This document shows positions 22,501 through 32,850 of a stretch of DNA of 64,000 nucleotides, in pieces. The first letter of the stretch is position 1, and every line of letters begins with the position of its first letter. The stretch covers positions 11,227,001 to 11,291,000 of the forward strand of contig JANTQA010000070.1 in NCBI GenBank assembly GCA_027625915.1, read 5' to 3'. The position numbers were made by a program, and so were the translations under genes. The notes under the pieces were generated by a model, which ran no database searches, was not told where the DNA came from, and saw only the letters and a program-made list of their open reading frames with translations. This DNA comes from Anaeramoeba flamelloides. Lineage: Eukaryota > Metamonada > Anaeramoebidae.

Positions 22501-22542
22501 TTTTAGTTTATATCTTTATTTTTTTTTGGGTATAAGTATCTA

Positions 22543-23577
22543 AACTCAATTCCAAAAATTGGGGCACACCTTCAACATCAATTTAATTCCAAGAAAAGTG
22601 ATATTTGACTCTTAAATAGAAACATTAGATATTAACAATCAATGTAAATAATTTTAAAGTTAATTATTTATCATTTTTTTTCATTATTTTTTGATTTTTG
22701 ATTTTCAATAATTTTTTGATTTTTTTTGTATTCTTTTTTTTTCAAAACTTTTTGAAAATCTCAAAATCACTTTAAAATGAAATTTAAAAGTTTTCATTCT
22801 GATCACAAAAAAAAGATTTTTTTTTTTCTCTCAAAAAGAAAAAACGATTCTTTTTTTATCGAGAAAAAATTTTTTTGAAAAAAAATCATGATATGGTGTG
22901 CTAGGACACATAGCTTACAAACAGACCTTATTATTATTAATGGAAGTGTGGATACTGAATGTATTATTAATGATATTATCAAAAAAATCTAAGGAAATTC
23001 AACTCGCTAATTCAGAATATAGTGAGTTGAAATGGATTTTCCAAAAGGATGGAGCTTGTCCACATACCTCAAAAAAAAAAACTCAAACTTACTTAAATCG
23101 GGGATGTAATGTTCTGGACCCTTGACCCCCAATTCCACAAGATTTAAATCCAATTGGGAATTTATGGATACTAAACTGAAAAATTGTAACCAAAAAACGA
23201 AGAAGAATTTTTAAAATTTTCACTAATGTATGAAATACTTTGAGTTGGGAAACCTAAGATAATTAGTAAACTCTATATTTAAAACGATAGATTTAGTTAT
23301 CAAAAGACAAGCTGAATCTATTAATAGTTTTTATTAATTTTTCTTTCAATAAAAATGGATTTTTTGGTAACCGTGTTCCAACAATAGGGGCACACTTTTT
23401 TTTATTTTTTCTTTTTTATTTTTCGAATTGAATTTTAAATTTACTATAAAATATATAAATAGTATTAATTTAATATTTTTGGGTCTTTTATTATTTTAAT
23501 GTTGAAATATCATGTATTTTGGAGTATATTTTTATTAATGTAATTTTTTTTTGTGTCCCATTTTTTGGAATTGAGTT
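22543..23577 (+). mobile_element. Decayed Tc1/mariner DNA transposon, 1,035 bp
   Basis: Terminal inverted repeats AACTCAATTCCAAAAATTGG (left) and the matching complement at 23552-23577 are flanked on both sides by TA (22541-22542 and 23578-23579), the target duplication of this superfamily. Within it, from about 22888, the plus strand encodes the C-terminal half of a transposase: IIINGSVDTECIINDI, FQKDGACPHTSKK (second catalytic Asp) and, after a frameshift, the NSPDLNPIENLW-like motif region (third catalytic residue) at about 23125-23175. Stops and frame changes occur along it, and the N-terminal DNA-binding part is missing. The element is dead and internally deleted. Confidence 0.88.
22888..23336 (+). 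pseudogene. Tc1/mariner transposase remnant (C-terminal half)
   Basis: The readable pieces run from MIWCARTHSLQTDLIIING through WIFQKDGACPHTSKKTQTYL to a region that would encode the DLNPIENLW block and the usual C-terminal helices. The first frame breaks at a TAA about 100 bases in and shifts again near 23125. Normal Tc1 transposases have about 340 residues; fewer than half are represented. Confidence 0.8.
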
Positions 23578-24106
23578 TATTATTATAAAAGTTAATTATC
23601 AGTTATTGTACACATGCAAAAATTAATATATGTGTATCAATTGGAATATATCCTGTAATATCTGAATGTTTCGGTTTCTTCCACTATTTATATTTATGTT
23701 ATTTTTTTTTGTATGTGTTTATGTTGGACTATAACAAATAAAATATTCTTTATTCATGTATGAATAGAATATTTATAGATATTTTTCTTAATTCACAAGT
23801 ATTTTTGCCAAAAAAAAGAAGAATAAATTATTAAATTTTTATCACTTTATTTGGTATTGTGAAAGATATAAATTTATCAGAATCAAATGAAAAAAAAAAA
23901 TTAGTTAAAAATTTAAGATAAAAACTTATATAAAATTGTTATCCTAAGGAAAAATACTCAAAAACATTTTTATCTGGCTAATCAAAATTTCAAAATTTAT
24001 TGTTTATGTCGAGAATTTTTCATCAAAGTTCTTATGGTTAGAAAACTTAAGGTAATAAAGAAAAAATTGAAAATAAAAAATTCCAAATAAAAAATACCTA
24101 AAATAG

Positions 24107-24432
24107 TTAAAAAATATACAAATTCGGGTATATAGTTCCCGGATCTTCTGAGTTATGGAAAACAAACATATTAATCACAGTTTGTGGACTCTTATTTATT
24201 GCTGATAATCTTTCTAATCGGGTTTTTACCCCTCCTTTTATTTCAGGAAGTGGATAATGTTTAATTTTGTCATGCAAATGCTTTAATATTTTTTATTTTA
24301 AAATTTTTAAATAATTTTCTTCTTCTCTTTTTTGTTTAGTAAGTTTTCTTTGATTACCCCTTTCTAATAATAAATAAACAACTAAATTATTCACTTTTTG
24401 ATTTTTTATAGTAAAATTTATTAAAGGGTCAA
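24107..24432 (-). pseudogene. Coding-like remnant of unknown family
   Basis: Read on the minus strand, about 107 codons run to a TAA with one internal TAA. Residue use is protein-like: VNNLVVYLLLERGNQRK, then KHYPLPEIKGGVKTRLERL and INKSPQTVINMFVFHNSEDP. A more decayed inverted copy lies in the right arm at about 26640-27120. No family is recognised; it could be part of an element's own protein or a host gene remnant. Confidence 0.45.
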
Positions 24433-24489
24433 TTAATTATGGTAAAAAATAATGCTTTGAAATCGATTTAAAAAAAAATTGTAATTTTA

Positions 24490-25260
24490 ATGAGTGTCTA
24501 TTAACAATCAAAAACGCGTCGACAAGTAAAGCCCGATAGGTCCCCAAAAAATCAACAATCAAAAAAGTGATATTTTTTGAAAAAAAGTATCAAAACAAAT
24601 GACACTCAATTTCCAATTAGAATAATTCTGATTTATCATTCTAAAAATAACTGTGTTAGTTTCAAACTATCTCCCTTTGGCACTCTTTGGATCTCGAAGA
24701 TTTTATTTCATTTTTTTTTATTTTTCAAATGAATTATTTTTATCCAAAGAAAGCTACCAAATCCCCACTTTTTCAAATCTAGAGGGTTACAATATAACCA
24801 CATATTAGATTAAATTGAATTAAATTGATTGTGTACCAAAAGAAAACAATTTGTTTTAAATTGAAGAAATTTATCTCCGCAGAAATTTAAAAAAAGAAGT
24901 ATTTGTTTTTTTAAATTTGGATTTTTTGAGATGGAGAATGTTTTAAGTTTTTTTTCAAATTGAATTTTTTTCCAATAAAGATCCTCTCAATATTTCTTAT
25001 TTTTTATATCGAATTTTTTGCTTTTGAGAATTGAGAAAACATTTTTTAATTGATATTTTTTTTTCAATGAGATCCTAGAAAAATCTTTTTTTTTTTGTTA
25101 TTTGAATTTTGACAATCAAAAGAAGGGAAGTTTCACCATACCCTTTTTGGTTTCAAGCCATTCGTTTAGTATGGATAAAATCCATATAAAATGACCAGAG
25201 CCTTAAGTTTAACCCCCCATTTCTAGATTTTTCATCAAATTCTTTGCATTCTATCTTATA
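24490..25260 (-). repeat. Dispersed repeat family C, copy 2 (reverse)
   Basis: Close in order to 31490-32080: a CTCTTTGGATCTCGAAGATT-like block, GAATTAAATTGATTGTGTACC, and AAAACAATTTGTTTTAAATT. Reverse copies are at 2740-3330 and 57700-58290. Non-coding. Confidence 0.6.
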
Positions 25261-25584
25261 TAGATTGAGTGGACAATTCACAATAAAGAAAAATTATTTG
25301 AAAGAATATCCTTCTTTCTTTAGAAAAAATTAATATGGAGAAGAGGGTTTCAACAATATTCTAATCTGAAATGTCCTGAGACCCATTTAAAGAACTCCAG
25401 ATATATAAAAATACAAGAATTGTGTTAAATTTAGACCTAATGTACCACACCCAGCAAAATAAAAAATTAAGAAAATTAAAAAAGGAAAATATAATAATTC
25501 ATTATTGAAATAATTGAAAAAAAGAGAAATTTTTGAAAAAAAAGTGAAATAAAAATTTAAAAAAAAAATTAAATTGATTTTTTT

Positions 25585-26257
25585 AATATCCACAAAAAAT
25601 TTCTATTTGAGAAATTAACCAATTATCACAAGAGCCTGCTAAAAAATTTCGGGCTTGTTTTGAATCATATTCGTATCCAAAAGGGGCTTTATACAAATAA
25701 CCCAGGTACGAAGAAAAATATTCATTCATATTCAAATTATAATATCCTAATTCCAAATCATTTTGAAATCATAGTCCAAAATATGAATGAAAATATATTT
25801 CCTTTTCTTTATTCTGATAAACATGTATTTTTAAAGGTTCTTTAAAATTTGAATCAAAGCTAATTAAGGAAAAAAGAAATGATTTATTTCCCCTCGATTG
25901 TTTATCTCTACTATTTGAATTCCAATCCATTGCTGCGAATCCACCAAATTAGGATTTATTTTTTAATTTGATTAGAATTATGGATTTTCCTTTGTTATCA
26001 CATTTTTGAAGGAAGGTTTGAGGTTTCCACCCATCTGTTCTTGAATTAAATCTTTTTTTTTTGTAAATTTGAATTGAATCCAGCTTCTCTCACCCATTTT
26101 TGAAGAATTTGATTGAATTTTGGATTGTTTTCTTTTCGGAGGATTTCTGATTCTTTTAAAAAATGTTTAAGATCAATTACTGTCAATTTAAAAGGAGATT
26201 TTGGAATTTTTTGATTATTTATTGAGAAATTAATTTGATTTATTTCATTTGAATCTA
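25585..26257 (-). pseudogene. TLDc exon remnant, paralogue of the gene at 1-541
   Basis: It aligns along its whole length with the left-edge TLDc gene, including the KFNQIL-KW entry and the C-terminal end. Two stop codons interrupt the domain and the A run near 26052-26062 is longer than in the intact copy, shifting the frame. The exon starts after a CTTTAG acceptor at 26258-26263. Confidence 0.85.
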
Positions 26258-26307
26258 AAGAAAAAGAATATATATATATATATATATATATAAAGAAAAT
26301 TAATTAA

Positions 26308-28450
26308 TTAAAAAAAGAAAAATATGAATTTTAGAAAAAAAATTAGATTTAATTTTAATGAAGGTTTTTATTTTTTTTATTTTTTTATTTTTTTTACACT
26401 TGTATTGATATCAAATTTAAAGAAAATAAAAAAAAGTAAATATTTTTCCAAATAAAAAGAAGATAAGAAAAAGAAAAATGAAAAATTAAAAATAAATCTT
26501 GATTAAAATAAACTCCAATTAAAGATCTTTCACAAACTAAAATTAATTTTTTTGAAAAAAAAAAAAAACCACATTAAATTAAATTATCTGTAAAATAGTG
26601 TATTAGAGCTAATAAATAATTGAAATCTTAGAAATTATTATTTATTTATTTATTGTTTATTTATTTATAGAAAGGAGTAATTAAAGAAAAATCATCAAAT
26701 AAAAAAAAGAGAAGAAGAAAAATAATTAAAATATATATTAAAAACAAATTTATCATTTTCATGACCAAATAGAAACTATCCACTGGCGTTAGGTTTTCCA
26801 GGATTTAAAAGAATTGAATAAAATCTATGATTTTACTAAATTCTTTCTAATTCTGGAAAACCGCCGTTAGCTTTTTTTGATTTGAGAAATAAAAAGAAAA
26901 TTTCAAAAATTTTCTTTTAATTTCTTAAATTAAAAAAAAGCTAGGCACTTGACGACACGTCCCCAGAATACAAATAAGGGGAAAAAACTCGATAGAATGT
27001 TTATCGATTATAGATAAAAATTACACATTCCATAATTAATAATTGGTATTCCACGACTCTCAGAGTGGGGCACTGGTTACCAGAATTTATATATATATTT
27101 ACCATTTTAAAGATTTTTTGTTTTCACTTTATTTTTATTATTTTTTCTTTATTACCTTAAGTTTTCTAACCATAAGAGCTTTGATAATAAATGCCCGACA
27201 TAAACAATAAATTTTAAATTTTGATTAGTCATGTTGAAGAGTTTCTATGTTTTTTTTCTAAGAATAACTTTTTCAATTTTTAAATGGTTGAAACCGTGAG
27301 CGTGGGGGTATATTGTTCAAATAAATATTCCCAACCATGATTTTCTATTATTAGATTCGGATTATCTTTCGACTCATTGATTAATAATTAGTGAAGTTCA
27401 ATGATCCTTTTGTAATCTATCCTAATAGCAGAGTGATTATCGATTCTCTTCAGAAAAAAACAAAAGATTTATATTTGTGGAAAATGAAAAAATAATCAAA
27501 TCTTCGACAAGCTAAAATTAATTTTTTTGAAAAAAAATAAAACCATATTAAAATAAATTATCTGTAAAGTAGTATATTAGAGATAATAAATAATTGAAAC
27601 CTTAATAATTATCTAACTTTTACAATCCAACACTCAGTGCAACAAATAAATAATTTTAAATAAAAATAGAACACATGTTTGCCTAATCATTTTGGGAGTA
27701 AACCAATAAAAGAAAAATTCGATAAAGATTTGTTGAAATTTTGCAAATTAAATATTGATTGATCAAACGATTAGATGCCATCAACCAATTTTCATTTGAT
27801 TTTTTTCTATTTAAAAAATTATTTGACTCTTAATATACTATCAACCACCCAAAGAGAAAATTTTGAATACAGGTAAACTAATACCGCCTTAATATATGTA
27901 TGATAATTGTACAAAATGAAAAACTCAACATATAATAAGGTTGAGATTGAGTTACTTAATTGTTATATTTGGATTTTTTTTAAAAATTCGCTTTTAATTT
28001 GTGCATTTTAATATTTATATAAATTTAATTCAAAAATCTCTAATTATCAGCAATGAAATTAAAAAAAAATTCAAATCATAACAAAAAATATCAAAATCAA
28101 TAACAATTTATTGTGATTTTTTACTTATTTTTAAACCTAAAAAGAAAGATCTTTTAAAATTTTCAAGTAAAATATTTTTTATTACAATTGTTTTACTTGA
28201 AGTTCAACAAAAAAAAATTGGTTGATCGAAAAATCCAAAAAGCAAAGACAAAATAAATATTTAATACTAACATCAATTAAAATTGTTTATGAGCAACTTT
28301 GTTCTAAAGCCCCTTTATGAATTGAGGGTTATTATTATTATTATTATTATTTTCTTTCATTTGATTTATGTTATTTCCTTATCATTTCTAAGCAAATAAA
28401 CATTTTTAATTTTTGTGTTACATTTTAACAGTGATAATAAATTGTTTAAT
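26308..28450 (-). repeat. Family J: ancestral intron sequence shared with 51328-52500
   Basis: Segments 26308-26650 and 27480-28450 align collinearly with 51328-52500: AAATAAATCTTGATT, ATTATCTGTAAAnTAGTnTATTAGAG, TAATAAATAATTGAAA, and ATTTTCAAGTAAAATATTTTT. The first about 130 bases are present twice here (26510-26650 and 27490-27610), flanking the inserted right arm of the inverted duplication. Both copies follow a TA microsatellite. Confidence 0.6.
26785..26958 (-). repeat. Hairpin-cassette element, copy 3
   Basis: Two adjacent inverted repeats: GTTAGGTTTTCCAGGATTTA with its partner ending TTCTGGAAAACCGCCGTTAG, then GCTTTTTTTGATTTGAGAAA with its partner ending AAAAAAAAGCTAGG. The constant tail CTAGGCACTTGACGACAC follows. 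It interrupts the right arm of the inverted duplication. Confidence 0.75.
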
Positions 28451-28842
28451 CTAAAAACAAAACAAGTTAATTGAAAAAAAAAAAAAACACCTGACTATAT
28501 TTTTATATTAAAATAGATTTGAATTGTCCATAGTGAGTCATGGTAAAAAATTATTTTTTTTTCATAATTTTTATATTCTACATAAATATTAAAGAATTTC
28601 GTTTAAAATAATACAAAACAATAAAAGTTTTCGTTTTTTATTTGATTGGGATGTTTTAATTTAAAAGGCGTTAAAAAAGTTTATTTTTTAATTTTCCAAT
28701 TCAAAAAAATTACGAAACATGAATTCCGTTTAAAACTCTCAAAATTTTTCACACCTTTTATATTCATAAAAAAATTACTTTTAAGGCTGGAGCACCTTTA
28801 GAGAAAATTTTCACTTTTTTTTTTTTTATTTCTTTTTTATTA

Positions 28843-29164
28843 TTGGGGAGAGGCAATTCAATAAAAATACCTCTTGTTTACCGTTAGGTTTTTTTTAATT
28901 TTTGAAATGAACAAAAAATTTTTAGAAATTTTCGGTTTATTTCAAAAAGTAAAAAAAAACATAGTTTTGTTTTACCATAATTTAAAAGAATTAAGAAAAA
29001 TCTTTGATTTTACTCTATTATTTTGAATTCTGGAAAAGCTAGACACTCTACAGCACTTTTATTAGGTTTTCCATAATTTAAAAGAATTGAGTTAAATAAC
29101 AGATTGTAATTTATACTTTTGAATTATGGAAAAGCTAGACACTCTACAGCACTCTAAGACACCC
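28843..29164 (-). repeat. tRNA-like 3' end plus three hairpin cassettes, copy 4
   Basis: On the minus strand it ends in GGTATTTTTATTGAATTGCC then TCTCCCCAATAATAAAA, the same B-box-like end as in copies 2 and 6. Upstream are one AGGTTTTTTTTAATTTTTGA hairpin and two TTTTCCAnAATT hairpins, each preceded by the tail GCTGTAGAGTGTCTAGC. The tail repeats after each cassette, which suggests serial insertion of like units. Confidence 0.7.
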
Positions 29165-29429
29165 GAAGACATTTACTGAAACTCGAAAATTTAATTGGAG
29201 AGTTTTTTTATCTTAAATATAATTTTGGCAATATTATGACTCATAAGATAGCTTTTCTTTAAAAAATGAAAAGTAAAAAATTTATTTCTAAACAAAATCA
29301 ATAAAAAGAGTATAAAAATAATTCAAAGAGAAGAAAAAAAAAAAAAAAATGTAAAAAATTAATTTAAAAAGTTTTTGTGTAGTTTCCGGGGGTTAAATGG
29401 GCTGGTGATTGATCCTATTATATCAAAAA

Positions 29430-30010
29430 TTTATGTATTATCACTATAATTTGTTTTAATAAAGAGTTCTATATATTTGAATAACTATAGATCAAATGAA
29501 AATAAGTTACTTGATTAAGTTTTAATTGAGAACTTTTAGATGGTTTGTTTGAACCTAGAAAGTTCTGGGTTTTTAAGAATAAAAATTTTTATTCCAAATA
29601 TTCTTTTTTTTTTTTTTTATTTTTGAGTTTTTTGTTTATTTATTTATTTATTGCAAGTTTCCCAAATTTTATTTTCTCAAAATCCAAGTACAAAATACCC
29701 ACTCAACAGTAAAATCCCAATATGGGATACCAGCCCAGCAAAATTTACGAAAAGTCCTATCCAGTCCACTTCCAGTTCATTTCAAATCATTTCAGTTGGC
29801 TTTTATGAACCAATTTTGAATTAGTTCAAACCAATTAATCTCTAATCATAAACAAGTTCAGTTTATTAAGATCTAATTGTGAACAAGTTTACGAATTCTC
29901 ATAATAATTAATTCTGACTTTTACCACCCCAAAATATCCAAAACATGATGAAGAGGGAAAACAACTTAAAAAGGAAATTTAGAAAAATTAAAAAATCTAA
30001 AAAATTATTT
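29430..30010 (+). repeat. Dispersed repeat family G, copy 2
   Basis: Same orientation as 20940-21560 and collinear over nearly 600 bases. Non-coding. Confidence 0.6.
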
Positions 30011-30569
30011 TGCACTTTTTTATATATTTAAACTTTGTAATTATCGATCTATCTATATATTTCAAAAAAAACCCTGTATCAAAAAAATATTTTATGATGT
30101 AATTTGAAATTGATAACCTAGTGAAAATGTTTTCTTATTACACTGATCCTTTAATACAATTCAATACTCCAATTGAATACAATTATTTTTTATTCTTGAA
30201 CATTTTTGGTTAAAATTCTAACCTGAAAATTCAAGTCAAATATCCCAGTAAATAAGATTCCTTACAAATTCTTTTGTATAATGAAATTAATACAAAGTAA
30301 CAAAATTGAAGATTTATTGTTAAATTAACATCACTTGAATTAAAACTGATAATAATAATAAAAATATCTAAATTCTTTTATTGGATAAGGATTTATTCTA
30401 ATATAATTTTTAGCACTCTTTTTTAATATTGAAAGATTTATGAATTTGTAGTCTAAGCAAGAACAATTCCTATTAATTCGAAAATAAAAATTTAATTTTA
30501 AAAAATATAATAACGGAAATATGTATGTTAAAATTTTTTATTTTTGATCATGAAGTAATTAATTTCACC

Positions 30570-31480
30570 GTAGATTCGTCGATAATAAAAGTATGTTGGA
30601 ATTGAGGGTAAATCACATTTGTGCCCCATTGGTTCAAATGACTTGAAAAAATCTATAAACAAATCTTATTAGTAAAATAAATTATTGGATTTTTTACTAA
30701 GGATCACAATTAAAAAATTGTAATTTTTCAAATTTTTTTTGAATTCCTTTTCGAAATCTATGAAAATAGAAATCAAAATAATGTTAATCCAGTCTTTAAT
30801 AATTTATTTTGTGAACATCACAAAAGTAACCATTATTTCAATTTTCTAATTTCAATATTTGCTTAATAATTGTTAACGTAAAGACCTAAAGTTTGATTCA
30901 ATTTCCTTTTTTCCCTTTTTTAGGAAGAAACTTGTTGTGTTTTTCAAATAATGTACAATAGGTGATAAAAACTTGGTAAAAGTAATTTCATAGTGAATAA
31001 TTTAATTTATAAAAAAAAATAAAAGTTTTAGTAACTAATCCACATTACAAGACAAATTTAAAAAAGATATTTTTCAACTTGTAAATCTTACAATATTGAT
31101 GATTGTTCCTTTAAATTTTTCTTAAAATGCAGATTTTTTTATGAAATCATTTGGTTTTTTACAAATACATTTGATCTTTTGTTAATTGATGAGAGCAACT
31201 TTTATGTGCTATTTTAGTAAATTGGATTTTTTGCAATATTTGAACTATGGAGAACTAATATGATTTAGCCTCAAAAGTAACATACTTTAATTTTTAGACT
31301 TCTCTCTGGGAGATGCAGATGATTTAAAGATTTTTTTAATACGAATTCTTCTGTTTCAACTAAAAAGTGGTTAAAGTTTTGGTCATTTATGTGTTTAATA
31401 ATTTTTTCGAATTGAAAAAAAAAATTTTGATTTTTATGAGAACATTAACACCTTTTAAAAACCGATTAACTTGTGATATA
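30570..31480 (+). repeat. Dispersed repeat family I, copy 1
   Basis: The first part (AAAGTATGTTGGAATTGAGG and TGTGCCCCATTG) resembles 62450-62640. Later parts (GTTTTAGTAACTAATCCAC; ACTTCTCTCTGGGAGATGC) resemble 34690-35290. Diverged, non-coding. Confidence 0.4.
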
Positions 31481-31489
31481 TGATCGATC

Positions 31490-32080
31490 TTTACAAAAAT
31501 CAACCATGAAAAAAGAGGACATTTTTAGAAAAATAGATCCAAAGAGTTACACCCAATTTCTAATTTGAATAGTTAGAATATACAATTTTTAATACAACGG
31601 AATTAGTTTTGAAGTTTTGCTCTTTGGCGCTTTTTGAGATCTCCAAGATTTTTTTTTTCATTTTTTTCATTTTTCAAAAAAGTTAATTTTTATTCCAAGA
31701 ATACTACATATTCCTTACTTTTGGTCAAATATAGATTATTACAAAATAACCATAAATTTGATTTAATTGAATTATGCTGATTTGGTGTCAAAAGAAAACA
31801 ATTTGTTTTAAATCGAAGAAATTTAACCCTTTGAAAATTTAAAAGGAAATGCAACAAGTTTTTTAATTTTTTTACAATTTGATTTTTGAAATTTTGAATG
31901 CTTTTCAACTTTTTTTTCTTCGTTGAACTTTGTCATTTTGTATCCAATGGATTTTTTTTTTGTTATTTGATTTTTTTCAACCAAAAGAAGTGTAATTTAT
32001 CAATCTCATTTTTGATAAAAAGATACTTCTTTAGTCTGTTGCTAATCAATGGTGAGTGAATAGGCCCTTAAACCCAAAAT
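31490..32080 (-). repeat. Dispersed repeat family C, copy 3 (reverse)
   Basis: Collinear with 24490-25260 in the same direction: CTCTTTGGCGCTTTTTGAGA, TTTGATTTAATTGAATTATG, AGAAAACAATTTGTTTTAAA. Confidence 0.55.
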
Positions 32081-32681
32081 AAAAGAAAGGTATTTATACT
32101 TTCTATTATGAATTCCCTGTTTAGGTGTCGTCACACCCTCAAAAACGAAGAAATTATAAATTAATACAAGATAATTAAATAAACGAGAAGCGATCAAACT
32201 CAAAAAAGAAAATCAGAAAGGAACACAACCATAATTTATTGAGCGCTTCAAACTTGATTGTTAATTTGTGTAACTTTATAAGAAAAAATTAGTATTTATT
32301 TTTTGTACACTTTTTATCAAATGATACTTTTTAAACAAATTGAATTAAGAAGATTGAAAAAAAGATCCTCTTCTCATTTTTTAATTGGGTTTTATTATTA
32401 CAAACAAAAACAACAAAGTTCCAATTAAAAATAAAAATCAAATAAAAAATTATTTTTTGAAGGGAAAAAAGACCTAAAAGAAGACAAAAAAATTAAATAA
32501 TTTAAATTGTGAAATTCAAAAAAGAAAAGAAAAGTTATGGAATTTTTTTGTTATCCAAGCCAAACAATCAAATTAACAAAAAAAGGTTTTTTCTTTTTTG
32601 AGTGATTATTTAAAATAGATCAGAAAAGAAAGAAAAAAAAAAAGAAAGAAAAATTAAGAAAAAAGTAATTAACAAACAAAC

Positions 32682-32850
32682 TTTGATTAAGATCTGTCCG
32701 AATGTGCTTACTAAATCTTCTGCTGAGATGGATTGAATCACATTGTTCACATTGGTTTCCTCCACAATCTTGACAATAAATTATAGCCTCAACCTTTTTA
32801 TAATCTTCAAGGCAACCATCATACCAAATTGTTTCTTCTGATTTTTCCTC
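32682..32850 (-). pseudogene. B-box zinc-finger exon
   Basis: 56 codons without a stop between a TCAG acceptor and a GTTTGT donor. Pattern C-x2-C-x4-C-x2-C-x3-H-x7-H in YCQDCGGNQCEQCDSIHLSR and following residues fits a B-box-type zinc finger. It is itself intact, but its likely partner TLDc exon is broken. A heavily decayed relative lies at 52860-52960. Confidence 0.6.

Larger units (their letters stand above)
20163..22542. other. Non-coding repeat region downstream of GDI
   Basis: No gene. Contains T/A homopolymers, dispersed family G (20940-21560), family H (21560-21960), TA microsatellites (21848-21890, 21967-21980) and family F (21980-22500). Confidence 0.6.
23578..25584. other. Non-coding region with one inverted-duplication arm and family C
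   Basis: Besides the arm at 23978-24432 and family C at 24490-25260, nothing gene-like is seen. The rest is T/A-rich sequence. Confidence 0.5.
23978..27228. repeat. 3.25 kb inverted duplication enclosing the TLDc exon remnant
   Basis: The left outer end CTAATCAAAATTTCAAAATT matches the complement of the right outer end at about 27210-27228, followed inward on both sides by ATTGTTTATGTCGnG and AGAAAACTTAAGGTAATAAAG. The left arm (to about 24440) and right arm (from about 26640) stay alignable further inward, including the AGAAAGGnGTAATnAAAG and AAGAGAAGAAGAAAA blocks. The right arm is split by a hairpin element at 26785-26958. This could be a transposon with long terminal inverted repeats or an inverted segmental copy. 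Target duplications are not evident. Confidence 0.5.
25585..32850 (-). pseudogene. Decayed B-box / TLDc gene with a 6.4 kb repeat-filled intron
   Basis: Two minus-strand exons can be read. Exon 32850-32682 encodes 56 residues with a B-box-like zinc pattern (CQDC, CEQC, then H and H in DSIHLSRRFSKH), after a TCAG acceptor and before a GTTTGT donor. Exon 26257-25585 begins after CTTTAG with matching phase and encodes a linker, then a TLDc domain very like the one at 1-541 (FNSRTDGWK, MDWNSNSRDKQS, YKAPFGYEYDSKQAR, ISQIEIFCGY). The TLDc exon has at least two in-frame stops and a shift in an A run, so the gene is dead. The 6,424-base intron holds families J, G, I and C and two hairpin elements. 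Retained splice sites show a DNA-level copy, not a processed one. B-box plus TLDc is a known amoeboid architecture, but joining these exons is inference from phase and order. Confidence 0.65.
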
